Origin: Candidatus Sodaliphilus fimicaballi
Lineage (GTDB): Bacteria > Bacteroidota > Bacteroidia > Bacteroidales > Muribaculaceae
Direction: 5' to 3'
Assembly: GCA_018065165.1 (NCBI GenBank)
Contig: JAGHTV010000261.1
Span: 1-11,891, forward strand
Length of the DNA stretch: 11,891 bases
A program made the position numbers and the translations under genes. The notes beneath the pieces are model-generated. The model did not search any database. It was given only the letters and a program-made list of their open reading frames with translations, and was not told where the DNA came from. Position 1 is the stretch's first letter. Every line of letters starts with the position of its first letter. Positions 1 through 7,667 of the stretch are shown in pieces.

Positions 1-153
1 AGCCAGCACGACGAGAACTGCCGCAAGGCTCTCGACTGCCTGCCACTGCTCGACGGCTGCCAGGTACACGCCACAGTCAAACTGAGTGAAGTCGACCGCA
101 AGATGTTCCAGCGTCTGGGTTGCGGCTTAAGCTTCGATCCCGTTAAGGAATAA
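1..153 (+). CDS. C-terminal end of a DUF1846 (UPF0371) family protein, partial
   Basis: An open frame runs from base 1 to the TAA at 151-153 and gives the last 50 residues of a protein that begins outside the window. The residues include KALDCLPLLDGCQVHATVKL and end in GLSFDPVKE. This resembles the C-terminus of DUF1846/UPF0371 proteins, where a 'leP.L.GC.vH.tv.Ls..D...frkLG....c.PV' pattern is usual. The family consists of conserved cytoplasmic proteins of about 500 residues with no firmly assigned reaction. The assignment rests on a short piece recalled from memory, so it is moderately secure. GC is about 57%, as in the T9SS genes. A hairpin terminator lies about 20 bases downstream, and the next gene converges on this one. 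Confidence 0.65.
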   Translation, partial: SQHDENCRKALDCLPLLDGCQVHATVKLSEVDRKMFQRLGCGLSFDPVKE

Positions 154-173
154 CCATAAAAAATTAGGGATAA

Positions 174-209
174 AATAAATCAGGAGGCCAAGTGCCTCCT
201 GTTTTATTT
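174..209. terminator. Probable bidirectional intrinsic terminator
   Basis: The arms CAGGAGGC (181-188) and GCCTCCTG (194-201) form a perfect 8-bp GC-rich stem around a 5-base loop. After one T/T mismatch (180/202), AAATAAA-type sequence at 173-179 pairs with TTTATTT-type sequence at 203-209. On the + strand the GC stem is followed by a T-rich run, and on the - strand the reverse complement is also followed by T-rich sequence. It sits between the + strand DUF1846-type gene, which ends at 153, and the - strand glycosyltransferase, which ends at 262. One hairpin could therefore end both transcripts. Confidence 0.8.
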
Positions 210-230
210 AATAGCCTCTGCAAGATTGAA

Positions 231-265
231 GTTTGCGTTTGCGTTTGCGTTGACGTTTGCGTCAA
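231..265. repeat. GTTTGC hexamer array with a small hairpin over a stop codon
   Basis: GTTTGC occurs at 231, 237 and 243, then as the variant GTTGAC at 249, then again as GTTTGC at 255. This makes five tandem hexamer units. The last ones also form a perfect small hairpin, TTGACG (250-255), TTTG loop, CGTCAA (260-265), which contains the glycosyltransferase stop codon (TCA on the + strand at 262-264). The array lies between that stop codon and the shared terminator, so it is in the 3' end of the glycosyltransferase transcript. GATTGA at 224-229 and TCAATC at 262-267 also flank the array as an inverted pair. Confidence 0.75.
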
Positions 266-1443
266 TCGTAAAACGAGATATAGTTGCTATTCTTGTTGCC
301 CATCTCGCGCATGCGATACAATGCGTTGTAGATGGGACGCCACAGTGTAAAGAAGGGAACGGTCACACGCAGCGGAATAGCTTGCAGCATGATGCAATTC
401 TTGGCAAACGACATTGCCGAGGGAATCCATGTGAGAAGCAAGACGACTGCAGCAAACGCCCAGATGGCAGTGTTTAGCGGAGCAAGCACAATGGCAGCAA
501 CAAGGCATGCCAGCCTTATCCAGTAACACCAACTCATGAGACCCTGCACGAGGAATGGCGTGCGACGCACAAGTCCCGATGTAAAGTCACGACGCTTCTT
601 AAGCAATGAGTGAGCGTGAGGCAAATCTTCATAGTAAACGGCAAGCTGGCTCTCGGGAGCAAGCTCCACGCGAGTGTTAGTATCGGTGCATATTTCCTTA
701 AGGAATACATCGTCCTCGCCCCACTTCAGGTCCATAGTGTTTGAGAAACCTCGGTTAGCAAAGAATAGCTGCTTGCGATAGGCCATATTATCGCTCGTGC
801 CACGGTAGGGATGGCCCTTGATGGCGCTCACAACCCACTGCACACCAGTAGTGACGGTGTCAAAAATGCGCATGTGGCGACCAGGGTGCTTGTCGCGATG
901 ATAGCGGTAGTGTGAGTAACCCAGCACCACATCGGTACCAGGAACAAAGTTGCGCATCATGAGCTTGAGCCACTGGTCGCTAGTGGGGCGACAATTGGCA
1001 CTGGTAGTGAGTATGATATCGTATTGTGCAGCCTTGATGCCTATCATTATTGCCAGCTTCTTGCGCGAGAGAGAGCGAGAACCATAAGGAACAAATGTGA
1101 TGCGCAAGTTGGGGAAGTGAGCCTTCATCTCGCTGAGCATGTCGCTCGTAGCCTCGGCACTGCTGTCAACCACAACGATAACCTCCATAAGTGGATAATC
1201 CTGATGCAGGACCAATGGCAAGAAGCGTGACAACTGGTGAGTCTCGTTCATAGCGTCGACCACGATTGACACCGCTGGGAGCTCCTCAACATAGTCGCGT
1301 TCTTGCTCGTAATGCTCAACAAAGCGAGATAACGTGTTAGTGCGACTCCACTGCCACATAACATAGACGACAGTGAGCACCAACGCCGCTGCCAGCAAGA
1401 CCCAAATCAAAACGGGTATATCAAACGAGAATAGTAAAGCCAT
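262..1443 (-). CDS. Family 2 glycosyltransferase, membrane-anchored
   Basis: The product is a predicted inner-membrane GT-A fold glycosyltransferase that would transfer sugar from an activated nucleotide donor to an unknown acceptor, perhaps in surface polysaccharide synthesis. Numbering from the ATG at 1443, residues 8-31 form a membrane anchor. The GT2 core starts near VSIVVDAMNE (58-67), followed by EVIVVVDSSAE (87-97). WGEDDVFLKE (241-250) supplies the usual acidic catalytic motif, and KKRRDF (282-287) resembles the Q/RxxRW region. At least two hydrophobic segments follow at about 306-340. The normal metal-binding DxD is replaced by Ser-Ala-Asn (148-150) in TTSANCRP, where relatives usually have TDADC. 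The frame extends two codons further to a GTG at 1449, but the ATG at 1443 is the more likely start. A good - strand promoter lies just upstream. No sugar-pathway genes are adjacent, so the substrate cannot be inferred. Confidence 0.85.
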   Translation of the reverse strand: MALLFSFDIPVLIWVLLAAALVLTVVYVMWQWSRTNTLSRFVEHYEQERDYVEELPAVSIVVDAMNETHQLSRFLPLVLHQDYPLMEVIVVVDSSAEATSDMLSEMKAHFPNLRITFVPYGSRSLSRKKLAIMIGIKAAQYDIILTTSANCRPTSDQWLKLMMRNFVPGTDVVLGYSHYRYHRDKHPGRHMRIFDTVTTGVQWVVSAIKGHPYRGTSDNMAYRKQLFFANRGFSNTMDLKWGEDDVFLKEICTDTNTRVELAPESQLAVYYEDLPHAHSLLKKRRDFTSGLVRRTPFLVQGLMSWCYWIRLACLVAAIVLAPLNTAIWAFAAVVLLLTWIPSAMSFAKNCIMLQAIPLRVTVPFFTLWRPIYNALYRMREMGNKNSNYISFYD

Positions 1444-1465
1444 TGTCACAACATTTTACAAAATG

Positions 1466-1497
1466 CAAAGTTACAAAAATAGAACTGATTTGCCAAA
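1466..1497 (-). promoter_or_regulatory. Bacteroidota-type promoter for the glycosyltransferase
   Basis: Read on the - strand, TTTG (1497-1494) is followed after 20 bases by TAACTTTG (1473-1466). This matches the Bacteroidota vegetative promoter pattern of TTTG at -33 and TAnnTTTG at -7. Transcription would start near 1459-1462, leaving a leader of about 15-20 bases before the ATG at 1443. Confidence 0.75.
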
Positions 1498-1590
1498 TAA
1501 TACCACACTCTACTTTTTAACAACCCAAGCCGCTTGCAAAGTGACAATATCATAGCAGGATGCCATTGCCCCAAAAAACATTCACAAAAC

Positions 1591-1718
1591 GGAAAAAGTG
1601 GGATTTTTACCTCGTTTTTGACCGAAAAAGTGGGAAATTATGGCTCAAAATCATGGAAAAAGTGGGATTTTCGCCTTGTTTTTGACCGAAAAAGTGGGAA
1701 ATTAGGACTTAAAATCAT
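1591..1718. repeat. Four-unit 32-bp tandem array with a 64-bp A-B-A-B period
   Basis: The core GAAAAAGTGGGA recurs at 1592, 1624, 1656 and 1688, exactly 32 bases apart. The four 32-base units (1591-1622, 1623-1654, 1655-1686, 1687-1718) alternate between two types. Type A continues ATTTT..CCT.GTTTTTGAC after the GTGGG, and type B continues AAATTA.G.CT.AAAATCAT. The two A units match at 29 of 32 positions, as do the two B units. The array fills most of the T9SS side of the spacer between the divergent glycosyltransferase and porT genes, ending 82 bases before the porT start. A possible degenerate fifth core, GTGGGAA, lies at 1728-1734, two bases off phase. Function is unknown. The sequence is AT-rich and shows no protein-coding logic, because the 64-bp period changes reading frame between copies. 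Confidence 0.85.
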
Positions 1719-1800
1719 GTTGTTCGCGTGGGAACATAAATAAAAAGATTGCAAAAATTATTGGGGGTTATTGCAATAAGTTGGAGAAAAATGCGTTATT
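1719..1800 (+). promoter_or_regulatory. Leader and upstream region of the T9SS operon, no clear promoter
   Basis: This AT-rich stretch separates the 32-bp array from the porT start. The best -7-like element is TAAGTTGG (1777-1784), one base off TAnnTTTG, but no TTTG sits 19-21 bases upstream of it. GGAG (1783-1786) lies 14 bases before the ATG, too far to be a typical ribosome binding site. The operon promoter must lie somewhere in 1500-1800, possibly within or upstream of the repeat array, but the sequence does not fix it. Confidence 0.3.
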
Positions 1801-2553
1801 ATGTTTACAATGACTCGTTTTTTGAAACAACATATTTGCTTTTTAGTGCTGGCGCTGTGTGCGCTGGCCGCTACCGCACAGGACAATGACAAGATCCTCA
1901 ATCGCCAGTATGCCGACATGAAGAAGATTCACTTCGGCTTCTCGATTGGCGCTAATTTCCAGGACCTTAACATTGTCAATAACGGATTCCAAAGCGAGGA
2001 TGGTGAGCAATGGTGGGCCGATATTCCCCAGCACTCTCCTGGCTTTTGCGTCAATGTGCTGGCCGACTACCGTCTGGGCAAGCACCTCAACCTGCGTGTA
2101 GCTCCAGGTATGTACTTTGGCAACAAGGTGGTACAATTCCGCAACTCTAATGGCAACCCCGAGGAGATGGATATCACTCACCTGCGCCAGAGCCAAAATG
2201 TAAAGTCGACCTACCTTGTATGCCCCATCGACCTCAAGGTGTCGTCACTGCGCTATCACAACCTGCGTCCCTACTTCACTGGCGGCGTGATGCCGATATT
2301 TGACCTTGCCAAGGAGCGCAGCGACCAGTTTCGACTCAAGAACAATGATGTTATGCTCACCATAGGTATGGGTTGCGACTTTTACCTGCCTTTCTTCAAG
2401 TTGTGTCCCGAGGTGAAGTTCTGCTTTGGCCTCAAGAACATCTTGCAGAAGAATCGCCCCGACCTCGAGGACAACCCGCAGATGATGCGCTTTACCGAGA
2501 GCGTCGACAAGTTGCAGAACAGTATGGTGGTGCTTACATTCAACTTTGAATAA
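1801..2553 (+). CDS. porT: PorT-family T9SS outer-membrane beta-barrel protein
   Basis: PorT is an outer-membrane barrel protein required for type IX secretion; its exact step is not settled. The 250-residue product has a signal peptide (hydrophobic 12-25, predicted cleavage ATA-Q at 26/27). The mature protein begins with the family's typical DMKKIHFGFSIGANFQDL (residues 38-55) and SPGFCVN. It then has alternating beta strands including STYLVCPIDLK and RPYFTGGVMPIFDL, and a highly characteristic LPFFKLCPEVKFCFGLKNIL. It ends in an aromatic-terminated strand, VVLTFNFE, as outer-membrane barrels do. Length fits the family (about 230-250). The start at 1801 is adopted; Met4 at 1810 would also leave an intact signal peptide. 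It is the first gene of the operon, and porP follows after 8 bases, which suggests co-translation. In Porphyromonas gingivalis, porT is not next to porPKLMN. Confidence 0.9.
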   Translation: MFTMTRFLKQHICFLVLALCALAATAQDNDKILNRQYADMKKIHFGFSIGANFQDLNIVNNGFQSEDGEQWWADIPQHSPGFCVNVLADYRLGKHLNLRVAPGMYFGNKVVQFRNSNGNPEEMDITHLRQSQNVKSTYLVCPIDLKVSSLRYHNLRPYFTGGVMPIFDLAKERSDQFRLKNNDVMLTIGMGCDFYLPFFKLCPEVKFCFGLKNILQKNRPDLEDNPQMMRFTESVDKLQNSMVVLTFNFE

Positions 2554-2561
2554 GAGATAAC

Positions 2562-3554
2562 ATGCAATATCGCAATATCACACATATTATTAATAGGTTG
2601 TTGCTAGTGCTCGCACTCGCGCTGGCAGGCATCGAGACTGGCCATGCCCAGGTCGACGCCCAGCTCACGCAGTACTGGAATGTACCCAACTACTACAACC
2701 CTGCTGCCATAGGCAACATCGACTTCATCCACATCAATGTGGGCAGTCGCTTGCAGTGGGTGGGCATCAGGCATGCCCCCATGTCGTTCCTTGCACTGGG
2801 CGACATGCCCTTCAAGTTCATGGGCCGTCGCTGGGGTACAGGCGTGGTGCTGCAACAGCAAAATGAGGGTCTTTACCGCTCGACCCGAGCTGGTGCACAG
2901 CTGGCATGGAAAAAGAAGATGCTGGGCGGCGAGCTCAATGTGGGCATCCAGGCCGGCATCATCAACACCACATTCAAGGGCAGCGAAATCATAATGCCCG
3001 AGGGCGACGACGCTCACGAGAGCAATGACGACGCAATACCGCAGCAGGATGTATCGGGCACTGCAATGGACTTGAGTGCAGGTGTAATGTTTACCCACAA
3101 GTGGTTCTGGGCAGGCGTGTCGAGCACCCATGTAAATGCACCCACCGTCAACCTCAAAGTTGAGAACAGTGAGGACAAAGTGTATGAATTTGATGCCGAT
3201 AGAATATATTATTTTATCGCTGGTAGCAATATTCCGATAAAAAACACGTTATTTGAGGTACAGCCCTTAGTCATGGTAAAGACCAACCTTAACGCTTTCC
3301 AGGCCGAGGCCACTGCACGAGTACGCTACAACAAGTTCCTGAGCGGCGGTGTTGCCTATCGATACAACGACGCCATCTCGCTGCTGATGAGTGCCAACTA
3401 TAAGGGTTTCTTCTTGAGTTACTCTTATGACTACCCAACATCGGCAATACGCAAGAGCAGTAGCGGTAGCCACGAACTTTTTGTAGGCTACAACGTGAAA
3501 CTGGACATGGGAGAGAAGAATAGAAACAAACATAAGAGTATTCGAATAATGTAG
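2562..3554 (+). CDS. porP: PorP/SprF-family T9SS outer-membrane protein
   Basis: PorP-family proteins are outer-membrane barrels associated with the T9SS trans-envelope complex and with attachment of cargo or adaptors at the surface. The 330-residue product has a signal peptide (hydrophobic 13-23, likely cleavage GHA-Q at 29/30). It then has the family hallmark QLTQYWNVPNYYNPAAIGN (from residue 34), where small relatives show 'd.q.sqym.np..~NPA.aG'. Next comes LQWVGIRHAPMSFL (64-77), and later repeated amphipathic strands such as GGVAYRYNDAISLLMSAN and GFFLSYSYDYPTS. SGSHELFVGYNVKL near the C-terminus is also typical. The last ~15 residues are basic (KNRNKHKSIRIM). Three bases separate its stop from the porK start. 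A stretch near 3175-3260 (codons about 205-233) is noticeably more AT-rich than the rest of the gene. Confidence 0.92.
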   Translation: MQYRNITHIINRLLLVLALALAGIETGHAQVDAQLTQYWNVPNYYNPAAIGNIDFIHINVGSRLQWVGIRHAPMSFLALGDMPFKFMGRRWGTGVVLQQQNEGLYRSTRAGAQLAWKKKMLGGELNVGIQAGIINTTFKGSEIIMPEGDDAHESNDDAIPQQDVSGTAMDLSAGVMFTHKWFWAGVSSTHVNAPTVNLKVENSEDKVYEFDADRIYYFIAGSNIPIKNTLFEVQPLVMVKTNLNAFQAEATARVRYNKFLSGGVAYRYNDAISLLMSANYKGFFLSYSYDYPTSAIRKSSSGSHELFVGYNVKLDMGEKNRNKHKSIRIM

Positions 3555-3557
3555 AAT

Positions 3558-4988
3558 ATGAAAAAGTTATTATTTATACTGACAATCGCAATCGTGATGG
3601 TATCATGTGGCGGCATTCGCAGGAGTGTTCCTGTGGGTGGCGAGGTCACTGGTGTGGGTGCTACAACCTTTAGCGAGCCCACCCCCTGTGGCATGGTACT
3701 GGTTGACTGCGGTTCGATGCGTGAGGGTCCCTCACAGCAAGATTCTATCTGGGGTGTAGATTCTACAGCCCATGGCGTATCGGTTGACGCCTTCTGGATG
3801 GACGAGACCGAAATCACCAACTCTAAGTACAAACAGTTTGTTTACTGGGTACGCGACTCTATCATCCGCGAGCGCCTTGCCGACCCCAACTATGGCGGCA
3901 ACGAGGAGTTCAAGATTGAGGAGGACAAGGAGGGTAACCCCGTGAAGCCCCACCTCAACTGGAGCAAGAACATCCCCTGGAAGAACCCCAGTGAGGATGA
4001 GGAGCGCGCTATCGAGAGCGTTTACAAGATTAACCCCATCACTGGTGTTAAGGAGCTCGACCCTGCACAGATGAACTATCGCTACGAGATCTACAACCTC
4101 ACCGAGGCTGCCAAGCGTAAGAATCGCTTCGACGCTACTCGTCGCGACTATAACACTGACCATGCAGTTGATGAGACTGCGCCCATCATCAGCAAGGATA
4201 CTGCCTATGTTGACGACGATGGCCGCATCATACGCCAGACTATCACTCGCCCGTTGCAAACCGAGTTTGACTTTGTCAACACTTACATTGTCAACATCTT
4301 CCCCGACACTACATGCTGGGTCAACGACTTTGACAACGCTTACAATGAGCCCTATGTGCGCATGTACTTTGCCAACGGCAACTACAACAACCACCCCGTG
4401 GTGGGCGTGAGCTGGGAACAGGCCAACGCATTCTGTGTGTGGCGCACCGAGTTCCTGAAGAAGTCGCTGGGCAAGGAGGGTGTATACATTGAGCCCTTCC
4501 GCCTGCCTACCGAGGCCGAGTGGGAATTTGCAGCCCGCGCTGGTGTCAACGAGAACAAGTATCCCTGGGAGGGCGACCTGCCACTCACCGAGGGTGACGG
4601 ATGCTTCTATGCCAACTTCAAACCCATGGAGGGCAACTATGTGAAGGACGGAAGCATCATCAGCTCGCCTGTGGGCACTTATCAGCCCAATGAGTTTGGC
4701 CTCTATGACATGGCCGGCAATGTGAGCGAGTGGACATCGACTGCCTATACCGAGAGCATCGACCGCATGACTAGCGACCTCAACCCCGAGTACCGCTACT
4801 ATGTGGCCAAGGAAGATCCCTACAAGATGTCACGCAAGATTGTGCGCGGCGGCTCATGGAAAGATGTCGCACACAACATACGCAGCGACATACGCATGTG
4901 GGAGTACCAGAACGAGCAGCGCAGCTACATCGGCTTCCGTTGCGTGCGTTCAAAGGTAGGCTTCGCCAAGGCTAAACGCAAAAAATAA
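3558..4988 (+). CDS. porK: GldK/PorK T9SS ring lipoprotein
   Basis: PorK (GldK) is an outer-membrane lipoprotein that forms, with PorN, the large periplasmic ring of the T9SS. The 476-residue product starts with a lipoprotein signal: MKKLLFILTIAIVMVSCGG, with the acylated cysteine at 17. The rest resembles the formylglycine-generating-enzyme/sulfatase-modifying fold. FWMDETEITNSKYKQFV lies at about residues 78-95, HPVVGVSWEQANAFC at 279-293, then FRLPTEAEWEFAARAG, FGLYDMAGNVSEW, VRGGSW (G431-W434) and finally YIGFRC. The two redox cysteines of true FGEs, which follow the GGS motif, are absent: the segment after GGSW reads KDVAHNIRSD. This fits a structural rather than catalytic role. The segment at about 110-240 is an insertion typical of GldK. 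It is the third operon gene, and porL follows after 43 bases. Confidence 0.95.
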   Translation: MKKLLFILTIAIVMVSCGGIRRSVPVGGEVTGVGATTFSEPTPCGMVLVDCGSMREGPSQQDSIWGVDSTAHGVSVDAFWMDETEITNSKYKQFVYWVRDSIIRERLADPNYGGNEEFKIEEDKEGNPVKPHLNWSKNIPWKNPSEDEERAIESVYKINPITGVKELDPAQMNYRYEIYNLTEAAKRKNRFDATRRDYNTDHAVDETAPIISKDTAYVDDDGRIIRQTITRPLQTEFDFVNTYIVNIFPDTTCWVNDFDNAYNEPYVRMYFANGNYNNHPVVGVSWEQANAFCVWRTEFLKKSLGKEGVYIEPFRLPTEAEWEFAARAGVNENKYPWEGDLPLTEGDGCFYANFKPMEGNYVKDGSIISSPVGTYQPNEFGLYDMAGNVSEWTSTAYTESIDRMTSDLNPEYRYYVAKEDPYKMSRKIVRGGSWKDVAHNIRSDIRMWEYQNEQRSYIGFRCVRSKVGFAKAKRKK

Positions 4989-5031
4989 GAGACCACACAC
5001 TTTACACTAATCCATCACAAACAATTGAAAA

Positions 5032-6003
5032 ATGGGTAAGATAAAAAAATATAAAAACGGAGTGGAGCGCTTTCTCTCAGGCGAGAAGGGCCAGCGATTT
5101 TTCAACTTCGCTTATAGTATAGGTGCCGCTGTCGTTATCTGGGGTGCACTGTTCAAGATTCTTCACCTCCCCGGTGGCAACACACTGCTGTCAATAGGTA
5201 TGGGTACCGAGGTACTGATGTTCCTGCTCACTGCCTTTGACCGCCCCGAGAAGCAATATCACTGGGAAGATGTATTTCCCGTGCTGGGAACTCACGACCC
5301 TGAGGACCGTCCCGACTTCAATGGCGGCACAGGCATCGTGATAGGTGGCAATGGCGTGGCTGCCGACACTACAGCAGTCCAGGGCGTTACCGAGGCACAG
5401 GCACGCAACGCTGTGGGCCTACCCGCAGGCATCGACCTCACTCCCGAGGATTCTCGCTCACTCACCGAGAGCATTGCCAAGATGAGCGCAGCCAGCGACC
5501 AACTGTCGCGCATGGCCGAGCTTACCGATGCTACTCAGCAATACCTCACACAGATGAGCACCATAAGCGAGCAGATGCAAAAGCTGAGCGAGACCACCAC
5601 CGCACTCAACGCCGTGAGCGAGACTCTGCTGGGCAGCTACAAGGCTATCACCGACAACAGCACAACCATAAGCGAGAGCTCTACTGGTTATGTTGAGCAG
5701 ATGGAAGCCCTCAACCGCAACATTGGCGGCCTCAATACCATCTATGAGATTCAGCTCAAGAGCATATCTTCTCAACTCGATAGCATCGACCGCGTGAACC
5801 GTGGTCTCAAGGACATACGCGACATGTATGAGAAGAGTGCTGCCGAGAGTGCTCACTACTGTGACGAGACCGAGAAGATGGCTCGCTACATGAAGCAGCT
5901 CAATAGCGTATATGAGAAGATGATTAAGGCTATGACCGTCAACATGTATCGCCCCATGGCAGGCATGCCTGGCATGACCGAGGACGACGACACTCAGGCT
6001 TAA
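5032..6003 (+). CDS. porL: GldL/PorL T9SS motor protein
   Basis: PorL is the stator-like inner-membrane subunit of the T9SS proton-driven motor, forming a pentamer around two PorM helices. The 323-residue product has two N-terminal membrane helices, about 24-46 and 50-69, joined by HLPGGN. Glu60 in the second helix (GTEVLMF) sits where GldL has the conserved membrane glutamate implicated in proton coupling. DRPEKQYHWEDVFP follows. The cytoplasmic part contains a Gly-rich linker (about 100-120) and then a long helical, coiled-coil-like region (about 140-310) rich in Ser, Thr and Glu. The C-terminus, MYRPMAGMPGMTEDDD, is acidic. Length fits Bacteroidales PorL (about 300). It is followed after 54 bases by porM, its direct partner. 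Confidence 0.95.
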   Translation: MGKIKKYKNGVERFLSGEKGQRFFNFAYSIGAAVVIWGALFKILHLPGGNTLLSIGMGTEVLMFLLTAFDRPEKQYHWEDVFPVLGTHDPEDRPDFNGGTGIVIGGNGVAADTTAVQGVTEAQARNAVGLPAGIDLTPEDSRSLTESIAKMSAASDQLSRMAELTDATQQYLTQMSTISEQMQKLSETTTALNAVSETLLGSYKAITDNSTTISESSTGYVEQMEALNRNIGGLNTIYEIQLKSISSQLDSIDRVNRGLKDIRDMYEKSAAESAHYCDETEKMARYMKQLNSVYEKMIKAMTVNMYRPMAGMPGMTEDDDTQA

Positions 6004-6057
6004 TCAGCAACAATCACGACTCACACAACAACCTACTATAAAAAAGTAAGATAATAG

Positions 6058-7641
6058 ATGGCAAGTGGTAAAAACCAATCAGTGGGCAGGATGTCGCCTC
6101 GCCAAAAGATGATAAACCTCATGTATATCGTCTTGACGGCTATGCTTGCGCTGAACGTGTCGAGCGATGTGCTCAACGGCTTCAGCCAGGTGGCCGATGG
6201 CCTCGAGCGCTCTAACCGCACCATCACAGCCCGCAACTTGAGCCTGTACCAGCAGCTGCAGGAGTTCAACAAGAAGAACCCCGAGAAAGGCAAGGTATGG
6301 CTCGACAAGGCTACCGAGGTGCGTGCCAACACCGACATGCTCTACAGCTACATCGACTCACTGAAATATGAAATAGTTAAAGTTGCCGATGGCGATGATG
6401 CCAATGTTAACGACATCGTCAACCGCGACAACCTCGACGCAGCGTCACAAGTGATGCTCGCCCCCAACACTGGCAAGGGCAAGATGCTGCGCACCAAGAT
6501 TGACCAGTATCGCAACTACATCACACAGTTCCTCGACGATCCCACCAAGCGCAGCAATGTGGCCGCAGCTCTCTCAACCAGCCAGGTAAAGACCGCTGCC
6601 GGTGGCGAGGGCAACCAGAAGCTGTGGGAAGAGACAATGTTTGAGAACATGCCCACCATTGCGGCAGTGACATTGCTCTCTAAGTTGCAAAACGACATAC
6701 GCTATGCCGAGGGTGAGGTACTTAACCAGATGCTCACCAATGTGGACATGGGCGACCTGCGCGTTAACCTGGTCGATGCCTTTGTAGTGCCCCAGTCGCG
6801 CATCGTGATGCGTGGCACCAAGTACTCGGCCAACATCGTACTGGCAGCCGTAGATACTACCCAGCGTCCCATCGTCTATGTCAACGGTCACCGCCTGGGC
6901 AATGACCGCGGTCTCTATGAGGTGGGTGCAGGTGCTGCTGGCAACTACGACTACTCGGGCTACATCGAGGTCATGGGCCGCGACGGTTCAGTTACTCGCC
7001 GCGACTTCAAGTCAAGCTACACAGTAATCGATCCTCTGGCAACCATCAGCGCTACAATGATGAATGTGCTCTATGCCGGCATCAACAACCCCATCAGCAT
7101 CGCCGTTCCTGGCGTGCCTGAGAGTTCGATAAGCGCAACTATGACCAACGGTACGCTCACCAAGAGCGGCAACGGCTGGATTGCTCGTCCCACCAAGGTG
7201 GGTGCCGAGTGTGAGATCACAGTGAGCGCCGAGATGGACGGAGCACGCACCAATGTGGGCTCTACCAAGTTCCGCGTACGCAAGCTGCCCGATCCCATGC
7301 CATTCATCGCCTACAAGGACGCCAACGGCAATCCCGTGCGCTACAAGGGCGGACGCCCCTTCCCCAAGGCCACACTGCTCGCAGCTCGTGGTGTTGACGC
7401 CGCCATCGACGACGAAATCCTCAACATCGACTATAAGGTGCTCAGCTTTGAGACCGTATTCTTTGACCAGATGGGTAACGCTATCCCCGAGGTATCGAGC
7501 GGCAGCAACTTCAGCGAGCGTCAGCTGGCTGCAATACGCCGCCTGCAACACGGCAAGCGATTCTACATCTCACGTGTCAAGGCTACCGGCCCCGACGGCA
7601 TAACCCGCGACCTGGCACCCATCGAGGTTATCATCAACTAA
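6058..7641 (+). CDS. porM: GldM/PorM T9SS motor protein
   Basis: PorM is the second motor subunit. It has one inner-membrane helix inside the PorL pentamer and a long periplasmic shaft of tandem domains that reaches the PorK/PorN ring. The 527-residue product opens with RMSPRQKMINLMYIVLTAML (11-30). Arg15 corresponds to the conserved arginine of GldM just before the membrane helix (R9 in Flavobacterium johnsoniae), and the helix spans about 18-36. A helical D1-type region follows to about 220, then beta-rich domains; GMKYSAN-type strand residues appear at about 261-270. The C-terminal domain has FRVRKLPDPMPFI (about 408-420), GGRPFPK, FETVFFDQMGN and ends in PIEVIIN, all typical of the family. 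Length fits (about 510-530). The gene is intact, with 26 bases to porN. Confidence 0.95.
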   Translation: MASGKNQSVGRMSPRQKMINLMYIVLTAMLALNVSSDVLNGFSQVADGLERSNRTITARNLSLYQQLQEFNKKNPEKGKVWLDKATEVRANTDMLYSYIDSLKYEIVKVADGDDANVNDIVNRDNLDAASQVMLAPNTGKGKMLRTKIDQYRNYITQFLDDPTKRSNVAAALSTSQVKTAAGGEGNQKLWEETMFENMPTIAAVTLLSKLQNDIRYAEGEVLNQMLTNVDMGDLRVNLVDAFVVPQSRIVMRGTKYSANIVLAAVDTTQRPIVYVNGHRLGNDRGLYEVGAGAAGNYDYSGYIEVMGRDGSVTRRDFKSSYTVIDPLATISATMMNVLYAGINNPISIAVPGVPESSISATMTNGTLTKSGNGWIARPTKVGAECEITVSAEMDGARTNVGSTKFRVRKLPDPMPFIAYKDANGNPVRYKGGRPFPKATLLAARGVDAAIDDEILNIDYKVLSFETVFFDQMGNAIPEVSSGSNFSERQLAAIRRLQHGKRFYISRVKATGPDGITRDLAPIEVIIN

Positions 7642-7667
7642 TGTAATTTAGACACAACTAAGTATAT

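Noticed and set aside
226..477. 83-codon + strand open frame opposite the glycosyltransferase end
   Set aside because: Its start is formed by the hexamer array and it runs antisense to a clear glycosyltransferase C-terminus. No coding evidence.
1591..1718. Repeat array considered as a CRISPR
   Set aside because: The 32-base units leave no unique spacers. The sequence between cores is itself repeated at 64-bp intervals at about 90% identity, and no cas gene is present.
1534..1743. Open frame of 69 codons covering the 32-bp repeat array
   Set aside because: The array repeats every 64 bases, which is not a multiple of three, so each copy is read in a different frame. The frame is a by-product of repeat DNA lacking stops, with no start context or family likeness.
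3732..4394. 220-codon open frame on the - strand opposite porK
   Set aside because: It is antisense to the conserved porK coding region, is low-complexity and Val-rich, and has no promoter or ribosome site. It is a shadow of porK codon usage.
3558..4988. PorK as an active formylglycine-generating enzyme
   Set aside because: Although the FGE-like fold is clear, both redox cysteines after the GGS motif are missing and the gene lies within a complete T9SS operon.
7012..7551. 179-codon open frame on the - strand opposite porM
   Set aside because: It lies within the conserved porM C-terminal coding region and shows no recognisable domain.
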